In this document: positions 1-8,001 of the stretch, piece after piece
Numbering within the stretch: the first letter of the stretch is position 1
How the letters are laid out: each line of letters opens with the position of its first letter
Source of the DNA: Actinomadura soli
GTDB taxonomy: Bacteria; Actinomycetota; Actinomycetes; Streptosporangiales; Streptosporangiaceae
Length of the DNA stretch: 37,896 nt
Direction: 5' to 3'
Assembly (NCBI RefSeq): GCF_005889715.1
Contig: NZ_VCKW01000056.1
Location: 1-37,896 of the forward strand
Translations under genes and position numbers: made by a program
Notes under the pieces: model-generated
What the model was told of the DNA's origin: nothing
Databases searched by the model: none
What the model saw: the letters and a program-made list of their open reading frames with translations, nothing else

Positions 1-12
1 GGTGGAGGGCGC

Positions 13-1047
13 CTACGGGATGTAGGGCTTGCCGTCGTTGACGAGGACCATCCAGACCTGGCCGGGGGCGAAGTTCATCGGCTCGCCGGTCTCGGTGGTG
101 AACGTGGTGCCCTTGTCCTCGGATGTGCGGGACCACTTGGCCTTGTACGCCTTCCCGTCGCGCAGGACGAGCGCCCGTCCGGTGCCGGTGGTGTCGATCA
201 GCGGGGTGTAGCTGCCGAGGAAGTCGTGGAACTTCGACCGGGTGGTCTTGGCGTACTGGACGACGACCGTCTGCCCGCCGAGCCGCCCGCCCTCGGCGGC
301 CCGGCTGGGGCTCGCGCCCCAGCTCGCGAGCCACCGCTTGTGCTTGGCCGACCAGGTGAACCCCATCTTCGCGGACGGCCACCGCGCGGTGAACGACCTG
401 ACCGGCTTGCCGCCGGCGGGCGCGTCGCCGAAGCGGAAGCCGACGTCCTGCGGCGGCGTGGCCTTCGGCGCCCGCTTGAGCAGGGCCTTCGGGTCGGCGT
501 AGAGGTTGTACGGGGCGGGCTTGCCGCCGAACCGGTAGTAGGCGCCGCCCGCCTTCTCCTGGGAGACCTCGTAGGCGGGCGACTTGCGGACGTACTTCTT
601 CATCTTGCTCTGGACGCCGGAGAACGCGAAGGCGGGCCGGCCGAACTGCGGCAGGATGTGCAGGTCGGAGATGCGGGCACTGCGGACGGGCCCGACGCGC
701 TTCGGCAGCCTGGACGAGTACACCGCCATCAGCCGCGTCTCGCCGCCCTCGACCTGCTCGACGTACACGATGTCGGCGGCCGACACCCCGCTCTGCGGGA
801 ACGCGGGCCGGGTGTTCTCGATCTTGACGGCGAGGACGGGGTTGGTGAGGCCCTTCGTGCCGCCGGTGAACGGGTGCGTCGCGGGCACCGGGGTCTCCGA
901 CTCCGCCGGTCCGCCGGTGCTGCGCGGCGGCGGCGCCGATGTGGGGTCGCCGGAGTCAGAGCAGGCCGGCAGGACGGCGCCGGCGGCGAGGACGCCGAGC
1001 AGCGCCGCCGTCCTGCGCCGGCCGGTGGTGCCCCAAACGAATCGCAC
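13..1047 (-). CDS. DUF3048 (YerB-like) lipoprotein
   Basis: Predicted 344-residue envelope lipoprotein of the DUF3048/YerB family, whose biochemical role is not established. The GTG at 1047 is chosen because GGAGGGG lies six bases upstream; reading further upstream gives only Arg/Pro-rich shadow sequence. The N-terminus has an RRR-containing positive stretch, then a hydrophobic segment ending in the lipobox LPAC, so the mature protein should be anchored at that Cys (about residue 29). A Ser/Thr/Pro-rich linker follows, then the conserved domain with NPVLAVKIEN, SAADIVYVEQVEGGETR and GPVRSARISD. It lies about 120 bases downstream of the LemA-like gene on the same strand and may be cotranscribed with the PIM operon. 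Family assignment is firm; function is unknown. Confidence 0.85.
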   Translation of the reverse strand: MRFVWGTTGRRRTAALLGVLAAGAVLPACSDSGDPTSAPPPRSTGGPAESETPVPATHPFTGGTKGLTNPVLAVKIENTRPAFPQSGVSAADIVYVEQVEGGETRLMAVYSSRLPKRVGPVRSARISDLHILPQFGRPAFAFSGVQSKMKKYVRKSPAYEVSQEKAGGAYYRFGGKPAPYNLYADPKALLKRAPKATPPQDVGFRFGDAPAGGKPVRSFTARWPSAKMGFTWSAKHKRWLASWGASPSRAAEGGRLGGQTVVVQYAKTTRSKFHDFLGSYTPLIDTTGTGRALVLRDGKAYKAKWSRTSEDKGTTFTTETGEPMNFAPGQVWMVLVNDGKPYIP

Positions 1048-1167
1048 GATGTGCCCCTCCTTCGGACGGTCTGCCAGAGGGTAGCGAACACGGCCGGGTC
1101 GGCCCCGTCCCCGGCAGCGGTACGGTTCCGCGGGCCGCAACCGATCAAATCCCGGGCGGCCGGCCGG

Positions 1168-1710
1168 TCAGATGCCGGGCGGGTCGTCGTCGATCTCGAA
1201 GAAGTCCGGGAGCGGGGCGCGGCCGGCGAGCGGCAGGATCCGGATGAGGGGCTTGCGGCGCGCGATCCTGGCCTGGGAGACGGCGTCGTTGTAGAAGCGG
1301 CGCGCGTAGGCGACCTTCGCGGCGGACGAGGACAGCTCGTCCAGCACCGCCTCGCCCTCGCCGGCGCCGTGGGCGGTGAGGGTCCCGACGAACTCGGGCT
1401 GGTCGACGACGGCGCGCAGCGCCCGGGACAGGTCGCTCTCGGCGAACTCGCGGTTGTCGGCGTCGGCGGTGCGCGCCTCGTGCGCGGCCGTCGCCAGCAC
1501 GAGGCTGGCGGCGGGGTCGAGCAGCCGGGACGCGGCCAGTTCGAGCGCGGCCGCGGCCCGCCTGACGAGCGCGGCGTCCAGCGCCGCGCGGGCGGTCTCG
1601 ACGCGGACGTGGAGCCGGTCGAGGCGGGTGGCGCGCCACGACACGTACACGGCGACCAGGAACGCGACGGCGACCCAGAACAGGACGTCGATGATCCAGT
1701 CGTAGGACAT
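1168..1710 (-). CDS. LemA-like membrane protein
   Basis: 180-residue protein with one N-terminal transmembrane segment (about residues 5-23, after MSYDWII) and a long helical, Ala/Arg/Glu-rich cytoplasmic part. The C-terminal stretch RRFYNDAVSQAR, followed about 20 residues later by PDFFEIDD, resembles the end of LemA family proteins (FYNDAVxxYN...FF). The start ATG is ten bases after the pimA stop, so it is very likely translated from the same mRNA. Many actinobacteria keep a membrane protein at this position behind pimA. Its role is not known; LemA proteins are linked to membrane-associated complexes. The LemA assignment rests on the tail motif and overall architecture. Confidence 0.7.
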   Translation of the reverse strand: MSYDWIIDVLFWVAVAFLVAVYVSWRATRLDRLHVRVETARAALDAALVRRAAAALELAASRLLDPAASLVLATAAHEARTADADNREFAESDLSRALRAVVDQPEFVGTLTAHGAGEGEAVLDELSSSAAKVAYARRFYNDAVSQARIARRKPLIRILPLAGRAPLPDFFEIDDDPPGI

Positions 1711-1720
1711 CCGCGATCAC

Positions 1721-2896
1721 CTACGCGCCGAGGCCGGACTCGACGACGCCCGCGCCGCTGAGGGCGACCGTCTCGTACACCCTGAGCACGTCGCGGGCCA
1801 CGGCCGACCAGTCGTAGACGCGCACGGCGGCGCGGGCTTCCGCCGACAGCTGCTTGCGCCGGGCCGGGTCGTCGAGAAGGGCGGCGGCGGCGGACGCGAG
1901 CGCCTCGTGGTCCCCGACCGGGAACAGCGCCCCGGCGCGCCCGCCGAGCAGCACCCGGTCGAACGCCTCGATGTCGCTGGCCAGGATGGGCGCGCCCGCC
2001 GACATGGCCTCCACGAGGACGATGCCGAAGCTCTCGCCGCCGAGGTTCGGCGCGACGAACACGTCCACCGAATGGTAGGCGCGGACCTTGTCCGCCTCGC
2101 TGACCATGCCCAGGATGACGACCCGGTCGCGCAGGTCGGGCGAGACGCGCGCCGCGACGTCGTCGGCGTCGCCGGGCCCGGCGAGCAGGAGCCGCAGGTC
2201 CGGGCGCCGCCGTCCGAGGATCTCGAAGGCGCGCAGCAGCACGTCCAGGCCCTTGCGCGGTTCGTCCATCCGGCCGAGGAAGCCGAGCGTGCCGCCGTCG
2301 CCGTGACCGCGCGGCTCGGCGCCGGCGGCCGGGACGCGGCCGGGCCAGCCGGGGAGCGGGTCCGCCATCGCGTACCGCTCGGTCGCGACGCCGTTCGGGA
2401 CCAGCACGGCGTCGCCGCCGAGATGGTCGACGAGGCTGGTGCGGGCGGCCTCGGACACCGCGATCCGGCCGGTGATCTTCTCCAGGGCGCTGCCCAGGAT
2501 CGGCGACATGACCGACAGCGCCCGCGACTTCACGAACGACGCGTGGAAGGTGCCGACGATCGGGCCGTCGGCCGCCCAGCAGGCGAGCAGGCCCAGCGAC
2601 GGCGCCGCGGGCTCGTGGACGTGCAGGACGTCGAAGCCGCCCTCGTGGATCCAGCGCCTGACGCGTCCGGCCGACAGGAACCCGAACGCCAGCCGGGCGA
2701 CCGAGCCGTTGTAGGGGACGGGGACCGCGCGACCGGCCGACACCGCGTACGGCGGGAGGCGCGCGTCGTCGTCCGCGGGCGTGATCACCGACACGTCGTG
2801 GCCGAGCGCGATCAGCGCCTCGGCGAGGTCGCCGATGTGCTGCTGGACGCCCCCCGGCACATTCCACGTGTACGGGCAGACGATGCCGACCCTCAT
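1721..2896 (-). CDS. pimA: Phosphatidylinositol alpha-mannosyltransferase PimA
   Basis: 391-residue GT-B fold glycosyltransferase (family GT4). PimA transfers mannose from GDP-mannose to the 2-position of the inositol ring of phosphatidylinositol at the inner face of the plasma membrane, the first step of PIM synthesis. The N-terminus has the PimA signature VCPYTWNVPGGVQQH, and the C-terminal domain has the EX7E motif (GESFGIVLVEAMSAG, about residues 275-290). GRMDEPRKGLD is the usual donor-domain entry. It follows patA and pgsA on the same strand, as in mycobacteria. The start is odd: the first 17 bases are the last unit of a four-copy tandem repeat, and the best Shine-Dalgarno (GAGGG, about 10 bases upstream) is the coding part of the preceding copy. 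Function is confident. Confidence 0.95.
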   Translation of the reverse strand: MRVGIVCPYTWNVPGGVQQHIGDLAEALIALGHDVSVITPADDDARLPPYAVSAGRAVPVPYNGSVARLAFGFLSAGRVRRWIHEGGFDVLHVHEPAAPSLGLLACWAADGPIVGTFHASFVKSRALSVMSPILGSALEKITGRIAVSEAARTSLVDHLGGDAVLVPNGVATERYAMADPLPGWPGRVPAAGAEPRGHGDGGTLGFLGRMDEPRKGLDVLLRAFEILGRRRPDLRLLLAGPGDADDVAARVSPDLRDRVVILGMVSEADKVRAYHSVDVFVAPNLGGESFGIVLVEAMSAGAPILASDIEAFDRVLLGGRAGALFPVGDHEALASAAAALLDDPARRKQLSAEARAAVRVYDWSAVARDVLRVYETVALSGAGVVESGLGA

Positions 2897-2947
2897 ATCG
2901 TGCCGACCCTCATCCCGTGCCGACCTTCATCGCATGCCGACTCTCAT
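2880..2947 (-). repeat. 4 x 17-bp tandem repeat over the pimA start, with three chained mini-ORFs
   Basis: Read on the minus strand, four consecutive 17-base units all follow ATGARRGTCGGCANNNN: units at 2947-2931, 2930-2914, 2913-2897, and 2896-2880 (the pimA start itself). Because 17 is not a multiple of three, each upstream ATG opens a six-codon ORF. These encode MRVGMR, MKVGTG and MRVGTI. Each TGA stop overlaps the ATG of the next unit (ATGA), and the patA stop overlaps the first ATG (TGATG). Each unit also carries a purine-rich GAGAG, GAAGG or GAGGG that can serve as Shine-Dalgarno for the next ATG. The copies differ from each other, so this is not an assembly duplication. Removing three units restores a direct TGATG overlap of patA and pimA. 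A translational relay is inferred. Confidence 0.9.
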
Positions 2948-3873
2948 CAGGCCCCGTCCGCCAGATCCTCCACCCAGACCTTCTGCAGCATGTGCCAGTC
3001 CTCGGGGTGGGCGGCGATGCCCTCCTCGAAGACGTGCGCGAGCTTCTGGGTCATGGCCTGGATCTTCTCCTGCCTGCCGCCCTCGTCCGGTACCCGGATC
3101 TCCTCGTGGACGCGCGCCGCCCAGTACTCGCCCTCGTACCAGAGTGTCACGGGTATGAGGGCGGCGCCGGTCTGAAGGGCGAGCGCCGCCGGAACCGCGG
3201 GCATCCTGGCGGTGGCGCCGAAGAACTCGACGTCGATGCCGCTCTCGGTCAGGTCGCGGTCGACGACCAGGCACACCGGCCTGCCCGCGCGGAGCCGCTG
3301 GGCCATGCGCCCGTACGCGGACGCGCCCCGATGAGCGAGGACCTCCATGCCGAGACCCTCCCGGAACTCGACGAACCGGTCGAAGAGCGACTCGGGACTG
3401 AGCCGCTCGGCGACCGTGGTGAAGGGATACCCGCAGTGCACGAGCCATGCGCCCGCGTGCTCGTAGTTGCCCATGTGCGGCAGGGCGAGGACGACGCCGC
3501 GGCCGGAGTCGAGGTTGGTGAAGATCTTCTTCTCGCCGGTGATCCGCATCCGGCCGAGGACCCGCGCCCGGTCGTACTCGGGCAGCCGGAACACCTCCAG
3601 CCAGTAGCGGAAGTAGGAGCGCAGCACCTTCTTGCTGAGGACGCGGACCTCGTCGTCGACGGCGTCCTTGCCGAGGACGCGGCACAGGTTCTTCTCCAGC
3701 TGCCGGACGCCCGCGCCGTAGCGGTGCCAGGTGCGGTCGGCGAGCGCGGTGAACGCGAGCCGGGCCGCGCCCTCGGGCATCTTCCGGACGACCGTCCAGC
3801 CGAACGCGTAGGCGGCGTCGGTCACCTCGTCCCGCAGTTCCGCGGCGCGGGCCCGCGGGCGGGCGGCGTTCAC
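2947..3873 (-). CDS. patA: PIM acyltransferase PatA
   Basis: 308-residue member of the HtrB/LpxL-like lysophospholipid acyltransferase superfamily. In the PIM pathway PatA acylates the 6-position of the PimA-added mannose, using acyl-CoA at the inner leaflet. The acyltransferase motif appears as LPHMGNYEHAGAW (about residues 136-148), an HX4E form where the mycobacterial enzymes have HX4D. A second family block is RPVCLVVDRDL. The GTG start at 3873 overlaps the pgsA stop (GTGA), so the two are translationally coupled. The stop at 2947 overlaps the first ATG of the 17-bp repeat in front of pimA. Position between pgsA and pimA matches the conserved actinobacterial order and makes the call strong. 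Confidence 0.93.
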   Translation of the reverse strand: MNAARPRARAAELRDEVTDAAYAFGWTVVRKMPEGAARLAFTALADRTWHRYGAGVRQLEKNLCRVLGKDAVDDEVRVLSKKVLRSYFRYWLEVFRLPEYDRARVLGRMRITGEKKIFTNLDSGRGVVLALPHMGNYEHAGAWLVHCGYPFTTVAERLSPESLFDRFVEFREGLGMEVLAHRGASAYGRMAQRLRAGRPVCLVVDRDLTESGIDVEFFGATARMPAVPAALALQTGAALIPVTLWYEGEYWAARVHEEIRVPDEGGRQEKIQAMTQKLAHVFEEGIAAHPEDWHMLQKVWVEDLADGA

Positions 3874-4556
3874 GGTCGCGGCTCCGGCGCGGAACCTCTC
3901 GCCTGGGCGGCGTCACCGGACTCGGCGGCATCCTCGGAATCGGCGGCGGCCTCGGCCTGGGCGTCCCTCGCCTGGACGTGGACCGTCGCGAACCGCTGCC
4001 CGATCGTGATCGTGCTCAGCCCGGCGAGGGCCCACAGCGCGACCGCGAGGATGAAGGGGACGCCGAGCCCGTCGAACCCGGCGGCGACCAGCGCGACGAT
4101 GAGGCGTTCGGCGCGCTCGGCGATGCCCACGTTGCAGGTGTAGCCGAGCCCCTCGGCGCGGGCCTTGGCGTAGGACACCACCGCCCCGGAGACCAGGCAG
4201 TACAGCGCGACCCAGGCGAGCGTCTCCTGCCCGTCCCGGTACAGCCCGATCATCAGCCCGGAGAAGATCGCGGCGTCGGCGACCCGGTCCATCGTGGAGT
4301 CCAGGAACGCGCCGAACTTGGAGATCTTGCCGGTGACGCGGGCGACCGCGCCGTCCAGCATGTCGAACAGCACGAACGCGGTGATGACCATCGTGCCCCA
4401 GAAGAACTCGCCCCGCGGGAACAGCACGAGCGCGCCCGCGGCGACGCCCAGCGTCCCGACGACGGTGATCGCGTTCGGCGACGGCCCCATCCGCGCGACC
4501 GCGTGTCCGACGGGCGTGAGGGCGCGTTCCAGTCCGGGCCTGATCTTGTTGAGCAT
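3870..4556 (-). CDS. pgsA: Phosphatidylinositol phosphate synthase PgsA (CDP-alcohol phosphatidyltransferase)
   Basis: 228-residue integral membrane enzyme of the CDP-alcohol phosphatidyltransferase family. It joins CDP-diacylglycerol to inositol 1-phosphate to make phosphatidylinositol phosphate, the precursor of PI and PIMs. The catalytic signature D-x2-D-G-x2-A-R-x8-G-x3-D-x3-D is complete (DMLDGAVARV, then GAFLDSTMD, about residues 64-93). Several hydrophobic segments flank it. The last 25 residues are a polar Ala/Glu/Ser-rich tail. It is the first gene of the pgsA-patA-pimA set; the ATG at 4556 has only a weak GGACGG upstream. The choice of PIP synthase over PGP synthase rests on operon context and is well supported. 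Confidence 0.93.
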   Translation of the reverse strand: MLNKIRPGLERALTPVGHAVARMGPSPNAITVVGTLGVAAGALVLFPRGEFFWGTMVITAFVLFDMLDGAVARVTGKISKFGAFLDSTMDRVADAAIFSGLMIGLYRDGQETLAWVALYCLVSGAVVSYAKARAEGLGYTCNVGIAERAERLIVALVAAGFDGLGVPFILAVALWALAGLSTITIGQRFATVHVQARDAQAEAAADSEDAAESGDAAQARGSAPEPRP

Positions 4557-4858
4557 CGCCGTCCGTTCTGCTGGTCTCGGGGCGCCAATCGTAGTGCGGC
4601 GGGCACGCAGCGGTGGTCAGGGCCGGGTTTGGGCCCGCCGCGCCGCGGACAGATCACGGTTGATTGTCCTTCACCCCTTGTGGTCCCGCTCGTCACGGGA
4701 AAAGGTGGTGGTACGGGTGTGACGTCGGTCACGCACGTTGGACGAGGTCGGACGCCGCACTCGGACGTCAGGGCCGGGCCCCGCGCGGGCCGGGCCCCAA
4801 CCGCACGCGGTCCCTGCACGTGAGCGACACGCGCGGAGACCCCTCCGAGGAGGTAGTC
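4557..4858. other. Divergent intergenic region, pgsA / EF-G2
   Basis: About 300 bases with no supported gene, holding the promoters for the minus-strand pgsA operon and the plus-strand GTPase gene. A TANNNT-type hexamer for pgsA may be TACGAT near 4590 on the minus strand, without a recognisable -35. The only clear structured element is the CRP-like dyad at 4718-4733. Confidence 0.5.
4718..4733 (+). promoter_or_regulatory. Candidate CRP-like operator
   Basis: TGTGA, six bases, TCACG: one mismatch from the TGTGA-N6-TCACA consensus used by CRP-family regulators, including actinobacterial Crp/GlxR. It lies about 126 bases upstream of the EF-G2 start and 160 bases from pgsA. The dyad is seen in the sequence; the regulator is inferred. 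Confidence 0.4.
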
Positions 4859-7024
4859 ATGGCGGACAAGGGAGGCCACCCGGGAGCCCCCGGCAGGGCA
4901 CCGGAGGCCGGCGGGTGCGACAAGGTGCGCAATGTCGCGCTGGTCGGCCATTCCGGGGCCGGGAAGACGACGCTCGTGGAGGCGCTGCTCGCCGCCGCGG
5001 GCACGCTGCAGCGGGCGGGCAAGGTCGAGGACGGCACCACCGTCAGCGACTTCGACGAGGTCGAGGTGCGCCAGCAGCGCTCGGTGAACCTCGCGCTCGC
5101 CCCGTTCGAGCACGGCGGCATCAAGATCAATCTCATCGACACCCCCGGCTACGCCGACTTCACCGGCGACCTGCGGGCCGGGCTGCGCGCCGCCGACGCC
5201 GCCCTGTTCGTGATCTCGGCGGTGGACGGCATCGACGGCGTCACCCGGATGCTGTGGGAGGAGTGCGCCGCGGTGGGGATGCCCCGCGCGGTCGTCGTCA
5301 CCAAGGTCGACCAGCAGCGCGGCGACTTCGACGACGTGGTCATGGCCTGCCAGGACGTCTTCGGCGAGGGTGTCGCGCCGCTGTACTTCCCGGTCAGCGA
5401 CGGGGACGCGCTGAAGGGCCTCATCGGGCTCCTGACGCAGCGGTGCCTCGACTACTCCACCGGGCTGCGCACCGACTGCGATCCCGACCCGGAGTACCTG
5501 GACCAGATCGAAGAGCAGCGCGCGTCGCTGATCGAGGGGATCATCCAGGAGAGCGAGGACGAGTCCCTCATGGACCGGTACCTCTCCGGTGAGGAGCTCG
5601 ACGTCAAAGCGCTCATCGAGGACCTGGAGACCGCGGTGGCGCGCGGCAGCTTCTATCCCGTCCTCGCGACGTCGGTACCGCACGGCGACCATCCGGGGCC
5701 GGTCGTCGGCATGCTGGAACTGCTGGAGGTCATCACCCAGGCGTTCCCGTCCCCCCTCGAACACGGCATTCCGTCCGTGACCCCGGTGAAGGGCGGGCCG
5801 CCGAAGGACGTCACCTGCGACCCGGACGGGCCGCTGATCGCCGAGGTGATCAAGACCACGTCCGACCCGTACGTCGGGCGGATCTCGCTGGTCCGGGTGT
5901 TCTCCGGGACGCTGCGCCCCGACACGACCGTGCACGTGTCCGGGCACGGCATGGAGGACCGCGGCCACGAGGACCACGACGTCGACGAGCGCGTCGGCGC
6001 GCTCACGTCCCCGCTCGGCAAGGCGCAGCGGACGGTGTCGTCCTGCATCGCGGGCGACATCTGCGCGGTCGCGAAGCTCACCCGCGCCGAGTCGGGCGAC
6101 ACCCTGTCCGACCCCGGCTCCCCCATGGTCATGGCCCCCTGGACGATGCCCGACCCGCTGCTCCCGGTGGCGATCCGGGCGAAGTCCAAGGCCGACGAGG
6201 ACAAGCTCAGCCAGGCGCTCGGCCGGCTCGTCGCCGAGGATCCCACGCTGCGGCTGGAGAACAACTCCGAGACGCGGCAGCTCGTGCTGTGGTGCATGGG
6301 CGAGGCCCACGCCGACGTGCTGATCGACCGGCTCAGGTCCCGGTACGGCGTCGAGGTCGAGCGGGTCGGCCTGCGCGTCCCGCTGCGGGAGACGTTCGGC
6401 GGGTCCGCCAAGGGCCTCGGCCGGCACGTCAAGCAGAGCGGCGGGCACGGCCAGTACGGCATCTGCCACATCGAGGTGGAGCCGCTGCCGTCCGGCGGGG
6501 GCTTCGAGTTCGTCGACAAGATCGTCGGCGGGGTGATCCCCCGGCAGTTCATCCCGTCGGTCGAGAAGGGCGTCCGGCAGCAGATGACGCGCGGCGTGTC
6601 CGCGGGGTATCCGCTGGTGGACATCAAGGTCACCCTGCGCGACGGCAAGGCCCACTCGGTCGACTCGTCGGACATGGCGTTCCAGGCGGCCGGGGCGCTC
6701 GGGCTCAAGGACGCGGCGAGCCAGGTGCCGATCCTGCTGCTGGAGCCGGTCGACGAGGTGGACGTGCTCATCGCCGACGAGTACGTGGGCCCGATCATGT
6801 CCGATCTGTCGTCGCGGCGCGGCCGGGTCCTCGGCTCCCAGGCGGTGCCCGGCGGCCGCACGATGATCAAGGCCGAGGTGCCGCAGCTGGAGATCGTCCG
6901 GTACGCGATCGACCTGCGGTCGATGTCGCAGGGCACCGGCACCTTCAGCCGGACGTTCCTGCGCTACGAGCCGCTCCCGTCGCATCTGGCGGAGAAGGTC
7001 GCCGAAGAGTCCAAGGACGGCTGA
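4859..7024 (+). CDS. Elongation factor G-like GTPase (EF-G2 type)
   Basis: 721-residue translational GTPase with EF-G architecture. The G domain has the P-loop GHSGAGKTT (about residues 30-38), G3 DTPGYADF and G4 TKVD in place of NKxD. Domains II-V follow, with the domain IV stretch SGGHGQYGICHIEVEPL and the C-terminal domain V. The N-terminal 20 residues are a Gly/Pro-rich extension. The divergent switch and TKVD G4 point to the accessory EF-G2 paralogue found in many actinobacteria rather than the housekeeping fusA, which normally sits beside rpsL/rpsG/tuf. The start ATG has GAGGAGGT at ideal distance. The exact role of EF-G2 (translocation, recycling or stress) is not established. A 17-bp-arm hairpin follows the stop. 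Confidence 0.9.
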   Translation: MADKGGHPGAPGRAPEAGGCDKVRNVALVGHSGAGKTTLVEALLAAAGTLQRAGKVEDGTTVSDFDEVEVRQQRSVNLALAPFEHGGIKINLIDTPGYADFTGDLRAGLRAADAALFVISAVDGIDGVTRMLWEECAAVGMPRAVVVTKVDQQRGDFDDVVMACQDVFGEGVAPLYFPVSDGDALKGLIGLLTQRCLDYSTGLRTDCDPDPEYLDQIEEQRASLIEGIIQESEDESLMDRYLSGEELDVKALIEDLETAVARGSFYPVLATSVPHGDHPGPVVGMLELLEVITQAFPSPLEHGIPSVTPVKGGPPKDVTCDPDGPLIAEVIKTTSDPYVGRISLVRVFSGTLRPDTTVHVSGHGMEDRGHEDHDVDERVGALTSPLGKAQRTVSSCIAGDICAVAKLTRAESGDTLSDPGSPMVMAPWTMPDPLLPVAIRAKSKADEDKLSQALGRLVAEDPTLRLENNSETRQLVLWCMGEAHADVLIDRLRSRYGVEVERVGLRVPLRETFGGSAKGLGRHVKQSGGHGQYGICHIEVEPLPSGGGFEFVDKIVGGVIPRQFIPSVEKGVRQQMTRGVSAGYPLVDIKVTLRDGKAHSVDSSDMAFQAAGALGLKDAASQVPILLLEPVDEVDVLIADEYVGPIMSDLSSRRGRVLGSQAVPGGRTMIKAEVPQLEIVRYAIDLRSMSQGTGTFSRTFLRYEPLPSHLAEKVAEESKDG

Positions 7025-7035
7025 CCCGCCTGCGG

Positions 7036-7072
7036 GATGCTCCGGTACGAGGATTCCTCGTACCGGAGCATC
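7036..7072 (+). terminator. Long perfect hairpin after the EF-G2 gene
   Basis: 17-base arms (7036-7052 and 7056-7072) pair perfectly around a 3-base loop, starting 11 bases after the GTPase stop. No T-run follows, as is common for high-GC actinobacterial terminators. The stem contains CCGGTACG/CGTACCGG, which recurs in the hairpin at 8002-8035. Confidence 0.7.
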
Positions 7073-7186
7073 ATCCCCAAGGTTGATCGAGGTTCGGCCC
7101 GAAGGGTGAGGCCGAGCCGTATACGGCCATGGGACTCTCGTTTCGAGATGAGAAAATCGGGGGAACGAGAATCGGTGGCCCGGCCC

Positions 7187-7981
7187 ATGCGCCGCAAGGT
7201 CATCAAGGGGCTGGGCTTCGCCGCGACCGGGCTCGCGCTCGGTTCCGGGATCAGCGCCGCGGCGCCGCGGCGGGATGTCAAGGCCTCGGCGACCGCCGTC
7301 CCGGACGCCGCGCCCTGGAGGCCCTCGGCCACCCACGGGCACGTCGAGGTGACCTGGTCCGTCGACACCTCGCAGAAGCTGGTGGCGCTGACGTTCGATG
7401 ACGGCCCCATGCCGAAGTGGACGCCGATGGTGCTCGACGTCCTCGACGCCGAGCGTGTCAAGGCGACGTTCTTCATGGTGGGCGAGCGGCTGGTCCGCAA
7501 CGCGCGGCTGGTGCACGGGCGGATGGACCGCCACGAGGCCGGAAACCACACCTGGGGGCACGCCGACCTGGCGCAGCTCTCCCATCAGGACGTCTGCCGG
7601 CAGATTCACCGGGCGCACGCGGCCATCGCGACGATCACCGGCAGGGAACCCCTGCACCTGCGGCCCCCGTACGGCCGGCTGGGCGGCGCGACGCTGAGCG
7701 CCGCCGGGCAGCTCGGCTACGACATCACCATCTGGTCGATCAAGATGCTGGAGAAGACGTACCGGCACGACCCGCCGCGGCTGGTCGACTACATCGTCGA
7801 GAACACCACACCCGGCACCATCGTGCTCGCCCACGACACCGGCGAGCCCGACCGCCTGGTCGCGCTGCGGAACCTCGTCCCCATGATCCGGGGGCTGCGC
7901 GCGGAGGGGTTCGAGTTCGTCACCGTCTCCGAGCTGATGGCGGCGTCCGCACCGCTCGTGACGCGGCCGATCACCCCGTGA
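7187..7981 (+). CDS. Tat-exported polysaccharide deacetylase (NodB/CE4)
   Basis: Secreted NodB-homology (CE4) deacetylase of about 264 residues. Motif 1 TFDDGP, motif 2 NHTWGHADL (metal-binding His pair), motif 3 RPPYGR and a late IVLAHDTGE are present, so the Asp-His-His metal site looks intact. CE4 enzymes remove acetyl groups from peptidoglycan, chitin or other N-/O-acetylated glycans; the substrate here is not evident. The N-terminus MRRKVIKGLGF carries an RRxVIK twin-arginine motif, then a hydrophobic core and SAAAP cleavage region. The ATG at 7187 has GGTGG eight bases upstream. The in-frame GTG at 7175 and ATG at 7148 are possible longer starts. A short dyad (GATCAC/GTGATC, 7969-7983) overlaps the stop. 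Confidence 0.85.
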   Translation: MRRKVIKGLGFAATGLALGSGISAAAPRRDVKASATAVPDAAPWRPSATHGHVEVTWSVDTSQKLVALTFDDGPMPKWTPMVLDVLDAERVKATFFMVGERLVRNARLVHGRMDRHEAGNHTWGHADLAQLSHQDVCRQIHRAHAAIATITGREPLHLRPPYGRLGGATLSAAGQLGYDITIWSIKMLEKTYRHDPPRLVDYIVENTTPGTIVLAHDTGEPDRLVALRNLVPMIRGLRAEGFEFVTVSELMAASAPLVTRPITP

Positions 7982-8001
7982 TCCCGGCGCCCGCGCGGGA
8001 T

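Noticed and set aside
729..2867. 712-residue minus-strand frame across the DUF3048, LemA-like and pimA genes
   Set aside because: Out of frame with three well-supported genes, and composed of Arg/Pro/Ala runs.
2880..2947. CRISPR-like array
   Set aside because: The 17-base units are contiguous with no spacers and coincide with the pimA start codons.
4253..7834. 1193-residue open frame on the minus strand opposite the EF-G2 and deacetylase genes
   Set aside because: It is an antisense shadow of high-GC coding DNA: Arg/Asp/Gly/Val-rich, with no domain, and it covers real genes on both strands.
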